A stretch of DNA of 64,000 nt from Bryopsis sp. KO-2023 (taxonomy: Eukaryota; Chlorophyta; Ulvophyceae; Bryopsidales; Bryopsidaceae): assembly GCA_030272585.1 (NCBI GenBank), contig BSYQ01000001.1, forward strand, positions 3,038,001 through 3,102,000, given 5' to 3'. The position numbers and the translations under genes are program-made. The notes beneath the pieces were generated by a model. That model made no database searches. It was given only the letters and a program-made list of their open reading frames with translations, and had not been told where the DNA came from. This document shows, piece after piece, positions 59,331-64,000 of the stretch (positions are counted from its first letter, which is position 1; every line of letters begins with the position of its first letter).

Positions 59331-60616
59331 ATTTTGGAAACCTGTCGTAGTTGATTTTCAAGAACTTGATTTGTCGGAAAGCGTCGGGGTGAGAAGGCGC
59401 TGCCTTTGGGATTTTCCTCTCCAGTGTTTGGGGGTGGGGGGTGGGGGGGAGCTTTTTGTTCAACGTGGAAAGCTGGGGTGGATGCCCTTCAAAATCTTGT
59501 AACAATTTGTGAAATGGTGGCACTGTGGAAACTGTGTCTCCATTGTGGCAGCTGTATGCAGGTTGGTTTGACTTGATGTTTGGACATGGCTCCAGAAGTA
59601 ATGCTCGTGGATTGGAGTTTGGCCATGCCTGAGGAACAAAAATGCTCAGGGGATCCCCTGAAGCATTCTTTGAAAAAACTTGGTGGCCCCTCCGTTCCCC
59701 TACTACCGTACCCTCACAAAGCATAGCCACCGTTTTACCAACAGCTGTGGTAAAACATGCTGGACTGATGAACGAAATTCTTTCACACAGATCAGCATGG
59801 CTTACACAGTCCAAAAGACAAAGAATCAGGAATCAGATTCACACTTGAGTAGGCCGCTATGGCTGTACATCTGGGGCCTGTTTCAAGTCTCAATCAATGA
59901 GCTGTTCATGCGCACCATTATCTTCATACCCATCCTCTCACTTTCCCAACCACCAAAGACAAAGACGAAGCTTTGTTTAAGGCAGGCAATAGATCCATGG
60001 AAATGTATTTCCTGGATGCAGTTCTTGTTTTCAATGACACAAAAACTGCCCTCTCGAACATCGAAAAAAACTGCCCACCCCACCCCATCTTGTTAATAGT
60101 TAATTGTGGCCTTGGCTTCATGAGTTGACTAAAGAGCAATTGCCGTCTCCTTCAATGTACAGTAGGTTTAATGATTCGTGGATTTCTTGGTAAGGATTCA
60201 ATCTCTCTCCCCACCTCTCATCTTTTCAGGGAAAGTTGTTGAAATAAAAAAGGTTGTCACAGAACTTGATTGGCATTTGGTGGCCCAATTGGTTTCGCTC
60301 TCGAACAGCTGGGAAAAGAATTGCAGAATTCATGCTACACACAGAGTTGAGTGAAAACCACTAACACCATGGCGCTTCTTTTCTTCCTTGCTGGTTTTTT
60401 TTTGCCCCCCAAGCCCCCAAACTTTTTTTGGTGACCTGCCTCAATTTTTTTTGTCCTCCTCCTTGAAAAGCATGGCAAACCCACGTTGTGAACGGCGGCT
60501 GTCAAATCATTGATCTCGATCAGCCGCCAGCAGAAAAGAGACGTCTGTCGAGTGGTCGTGGAGTGTCTTTCCACTGGGGGTTTTCCTAAGCGGGCGGCCA
60601 GTCGAAGACCATCACC
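59331..60616. other. Spacer containing a TFIIIC-derived fragment
   Basis: About 1.3 kb between two plus-strand genes. It holds the decayed TFIIIC exon copy on the minus strand and, to the right, the promoter of the Cys/Trp-module gene. No other gene is seen. Confidence 0.5.
59665..59797 (-). pseudogene. Decayed copy of the TFIIIC last exon
   Basis: Read on the minus strand from 59797, the sequence matches the TFIIIC terminal exon from about 47293. The first 31 bases are identical and code ADLCERISF. Similarity then drops, with a 3-base gap and scattered changes, but continues through CTTTGTGAGGGT and an AGTTTTTTCA word near the end. The TFIIIC frame then meets a stop codon. The upstream intron border is not kept. 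The downstream text (EHYFWSHVQTSSQT in one frame) loosely recalls the conserved C-terminal end, so the copy may come from an older paralogue. It is inverted relative to the parent and 12 kb away. Confidence 0.75.
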
Positions 60617-62643
60617 ATGTGTGGATACAATCGCTTTGCTTTGGTGTTAGGGATCTTGGTGGTGGGCATTTGTCATGAGCTAGCCGTCGCGCAGAAAGAA
60701 ACATCTGGTGAGGAAATGACGGCCAGTTCACAGTGCTGATCCACACACACACACCTTGCTTTGCTGAACAATAGCCCTCCTCTAGGCTGCAGATGCCACC
60801 AGGATATTTTCACCAACCTGCACTGCAGTGTTGATCTGAATTTTACCTGTTGAGACAAAATTACGAACGATGCACATCGGAAAAGGTTTGTTGATATGGT
60901 TGCTGATTCAGGTGGAGGACCTTCTCCTTGTCCGAGTGGTGAAATATGTGCAAAAAAGTTGTGCAAAGATGGATCGAATGGGGCCAAAACGTGCTGCAAA
61001 TGCACGGCCTGGAACTCTAATGGAAATTGCCTCAAAGATGCATGGTCTAAAATCGATGGCCCAGGGACGTGCGATTTCGCTGTCCAGTCCACAAAAGACT
61101 TGAAAGCCTGCCCACAGGGTGTGAACTGCGAGTTGTCGAAATGCACTGGGGAGGGGGATGGTCAGACATGCTGCGAGTGCAACGGATGGCAGGGCAATGG
61201 AAAGTGTGACCAAAGTGCTTGGACAAGAACAAAGGGGGAAGGAAAGTGTGATGTTGTTCCTGGAGATCGGGCCAAGTATGTTACAGGTGAGTGTCGGCCC
61301 AAGAAAACAACAAATTTGGAAAATTTGCACTTTTGTTTACATTATGGTGGTGGATGAGAATTTGATTTCGTTGCAGGAAGGACGATCGCAGGAGAAGTGA
61401 AGAATAAAGGCAAGGAGCCGGCTGAAATCGTCCAAAAAAAGGATGAAAAGAAACTTGACGTGAAATCCAAATTGGATGGGATCAATGGCACGGACCCCAG
61501 CCCAGAACAGCCCATCCTTCAGGCTCCGGAGTTTGACTCCCCTGCATGCAAGGAAGGCGCTGAATGTGGAGATGTGAAGTGCTCCCCAGGGAAAGAAAAT
61601 AACAGCACGACTTGCTGTGGGTGCAGTGTTTGGGATGGCCAGGGAAAATGCCTGCCCGGGAGTTGGACCGTTAAGTCAGGTTCAGGTGGGTGGCTGGTTT
61701 GGCTTCTTTTTTTTATTCTTTTCTCCTTTTTTTTCTCCCCACAAGGTATGAACGGATATGCAGTATACACACTAGCAAAAAATGATTATTGCTTCCTGTT
61801 AAACCATCACGGGTCGATAGATCGCTGGTTTTCTAGCACCTGCTTTTGCCCATGTTTCTGTGGACCCCCGTTTCACATATAGGTAAAACAGCGCTTCGAG
61901 TTCAGCACAAGAAATCAAAAAAAAAAAGAAAAAATCTCTTTAAAAAAAAAAGAAATCGGAAAGATGTGTGATTTCAACGTGCCTCTGGATCGACTGAATG
62001 CCATGTTTCGTTGCTTGGCCAAAGGAAACTGTGACTTCTTGGTGAGCAGCGAACCGGAGTTGCCGGTGTCTGTCCCCAGAAACTCGACCGCCGATCCCAA
62101 ACAGCTCATTGATCCGCTGCCATTCGCTCCATGCCCTCCAGGTGTCACTTGCGAAACCACTAAATGTGCAACCACAGATGGAATGGAGACTTGCTGTGAT
62201 TGTGTGGTGTGGAGGCCCGATGGCCGATGCTCCAACAGTGGGTGGCGTGCCAGAGATGGAACCAGCGATGGAGGTTGTCAGTTTGCTTTTTTCGAGAAAG
62301 GCAGCTTGTGAGTTTTGGGGCGAGGGATGGGGGTGGGGGGTTGGAGGGTCGATCGTGAAAACTGTTACCAAGAGAAATAACGGGATGGGGTGGGAGGAGA
62401 TGGTTGCCAAGATACGCCAGCATGGTGGGGCGTTGGTTTTTTGATTCCATAAGGACACAATAAATGGGGTTGCTTTTTGACCCCTTCCTAATGAGTCCGA
62501 GGAATCTTGTTGTAACATTGACTTACAATTGTGGTTTCGGCCACACATCAACAAGTGTTTCTGTTTGTTTTTGCCTGCCAAATGGTGGCTTTCGTCACTT
62601 TTTTCTCCTCTGCAGGTATCATCTCAAGGCTGGTCGTCAGTGA
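60617..62643 (+). CDS. Secreted protein with four Cys/Trp modules, 385 aa
   Basis: Five exons, 60617-60707, 60912-61286, 61377-61685, 61953-62307 and 62616-62643, close in phase to 385 aa. The start MCGYNRFALVLGILVVGICH is a signal peptide. Four copies of a roughly 50-residue module follow. The shared plan is CPxGxxCxxxxC, 4-9 residues, TCCxC, two residues, W, xxxGxC, four residues, W, then GxGxCxF. Copies start near CPSGEICAKKLC, CPQGVNCELSKC, CKEGAECGDVKC and CPPGVTCETTKC, with cores TCCKCTAW, TCCECNGW, TCCGCSVW and TCCDCVVW. A Lys/Glu linker with an N-glycosylation sequon separates copies 2 and 3. Exons 2 to 4 all begin in phase 1, but exon 2 alone carries two modules. I know no named domain with this plan. 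The exon 4 acceptor follows an A-rich stretch and is the weakest junction. Confidence 0.82.
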
Positions 62644-63540
62644 CAGAAACAGAAAACTAGAGATCCAAACACAAAATATTTTCTTTTCTTTTTCTCGTGC
62701 ATGTGCTTTTTTTATACAAGGCCCAATGCAAGCATCGATATAGAAACAAACTCTGTTTTCAAAACATTTATTTGTAGAAGTAAGAAAAAAGAAAATAGGG
62801 AAATGAAACACTGTTGTTTCAAAAAATTCGAAACAAAAAAAAAGAAACAAAAATTTCATCCATTTTGAGAGGGAGATTATAATTCTTCCCAATTACATGC
62901 CCCTTCTTTCACCTCTTTTTTTTCAAAAACCCTTGACGATTTTGATACTTGCGTCCCGGCCATCTTTCAAAACTGTGCAATATCCCTGGTCTTTAGTTGT
63001 GCTTACTTTCTCTTTTCCCCTTTGATTTCCCCACTCCCCACAAAACCACCCCAAAAATTCCAAACACGACCCACAGTTGAAACATACAAAAGGACAAAGA
63101 ATTCCCTGACCAAATCCGCTGACCCCTGATGGAACAACACCACAGGACTCAGAGCACACCCCAATTATCAAAACAAATTTCCAATCAATTGCATAGGATA
63201 CACCACAAACAAGAGTCATAATTGTACAAACTGCACAGCACTACCCAACTGAATTACTTGCTTCCACACCCAGGTGGTACTTGTTCGAATCTCAGTCTCT
63301 TGCCCGAAAGGTTGACCCTGTGCCCAGTGTGGTGAGATTGGCCACAGGGGAAAAATCATCCAAGTGGAAATGCTGCTGCTGGACTTGGATCATTCCCTGC
63401 ACCACTTTCCATCATTTTTTTTCATCAATTTGTGTATCATTATCATTTTTTTGTCTTTGTCATTTTTTTCAATTTTTTTCTCGGAGTTTTCCATCGATTT
63501 TATCGTACAGATCCCTGATTCTTTAAATCCTGTACGGCAC
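62644..63540. other. Spacer at right side
   Basis: About 900 bp without a supported exon. A B-box-like TGTTCGAATCT word lies at about 63283-63293 on the plus strand, with no A box. T-rich stretches occupy 63410-63490. Confidence 0.4.
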
Positions 63541-63960
63541 CTACGTTTTGGGTTGGCAACCAACGCCAACTTCAGGTCCGTCGTCAAGAAAGAGGGGGAG
63601 AGAAAGTGTGCACCGTTCGCGACACCACCTCTGCTCGACATCGACGATGGAAAGAAAACCTATGGCGTGGGATTCGCAAGCAACATTCGTTGTGGACCCG
63701 AGGCTGAGCGCAGGGAGGGGTGCGGAGTTTTCCGCTGGTGCAGCCCTGGTACGGGTTTTTGAGTGTCGCTCACCGTCCTCTGGGCGAGTGGACGAATCAC
63801 TCGTTTCTGAGTTGCTTGGATAGTAGAGGTCGCCGGTGTCGTTCTCGAAACTGTCCAGTCTCGTTGCCTTGCGGTCTATAGCACGAAGACGATGAAGGCG
63901 TTCTGGGAAGGGGGGCCGACCTCGATAGAGATGCGGAGCCTGTCGGCGAGGAGCCCGCAT
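63541..63960 (-). CDS. Possible 5' exon of an unknown gene
   Basis: A minus-strand frame of about 139 codons from an ATG at 63960. It starts with an Arg/Pro/His-rich, acid-poor stretch (MRAPRRQAPHLYRGRPPFPE), which could be an organelle targeting peptide. It continues as a soluble Ser/Glu/Thr-rich sequence (DTGDLYYPSNSETSDSSTRP). GC content rises here as in the first exons of other genes in the window. Frames on the plus strand are also open, so the strand is uncertain. A GT near the end (AAAAC/GTAGGT) could be a donor. No family is recognised. Confidence 0.3.
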   Translation of the reverse strand: MRAPRRQAPHLYRGRPPFPERLHRLRAIDRKATRLDSFENDTGDLYYPSNSETSDSSTRPEDGERHSKTRTRAAPAENSAPLPALSLGSTTNVACESHAIGFLSIVDVEQRWCRERCTLSLPLFLDDGPEVGVGCQPKT

Positions 63961-64000
63961 CCATCCACACGCCAATCAGTGAGAAGAACGTCGGCTTTCA

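Noticed and set aside
1..64000. CRISPR array, rRNA operon, viral or prokaryotic operon features
   Set aside because: Spliceosomal introns throughout and no regularly spaced repeats, rRNA segments or viral genes were seen.

Overview
This is a nuclear window from an intron-rich photosynthetic eukaryote, most likely an early-diverging green alga. Genes are split by GT-AG introns of about 60-550 bp. Three proteins point to a green-lineage plastid: an FBN9-type fibrillin, a second PAP/fibrillin-like protein and a MET1-type PDZ-TPR thylakoid protein. Base composition is near even, and introns and spacers are rich in homopolymers. I cannot name the species from sequence alone. I rebuilt exon chains by hand; a chain is trusted where reading phase closes exactly and the product matches a known family over most of its length.

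Layout, left to right. 0-7.3 kb: an orphan multi-pass membrane protein (-), a fold-back element, the FBN9-type fibrillin (+) and a complete 10-exon SELO pseudokinase AMPylator (-). 7.3-11.2 kb: gene-poor, with short direct repeats. 11.2-17.2 kb: a stand-alone ProB-type glutamate 5-kinase with PUA domain (-) and a T/K-type cyclin (-). 17.7-28.5 kb: a CABIN1/Hir3-like HIRA-complex subunit of about 32 exons (-), head-to-head with a type II coiled-coil membrane protein (+). 31-32 kb: a secreted Ala/Val-rich protein (-). 33-35.2 kb: MET1 (-). 35.8-47.5 kb: LSM3 (-) divergently paired with the largest TFIIIC subunit (+, 25 exons, 1,965 aa). 48.3-53 kb: a Ser/Thr kinase (-), the PAP-like protein (+) and a POLE3/DPB4 histone-fold protein (-). 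53.6-62.6 kb: a secreted cysteine-ladder protein (-), a SURF4/DoxX-like ER protein (+), a decayed copy of the TFIIIC last exon (-) and a secreted protein with four copies of a Cys/Trp module (+). The right edge holds a weak partial ORF.

The recognised genes are mostly housekeeping: histone chaperoning, Pol III transcription, U6 LSm ring, replication, proline synthesis, plastid lipid and thylakoid proteins, ER export. They form no operon-like pathway. The least explained content is the pair of secreted cysteine-repeat proteins, the orphan membrane protein, a 161-bp MITE present in two near-identical copies, and an oddly frequent C-run/A-run composite tract lying just inside introns.
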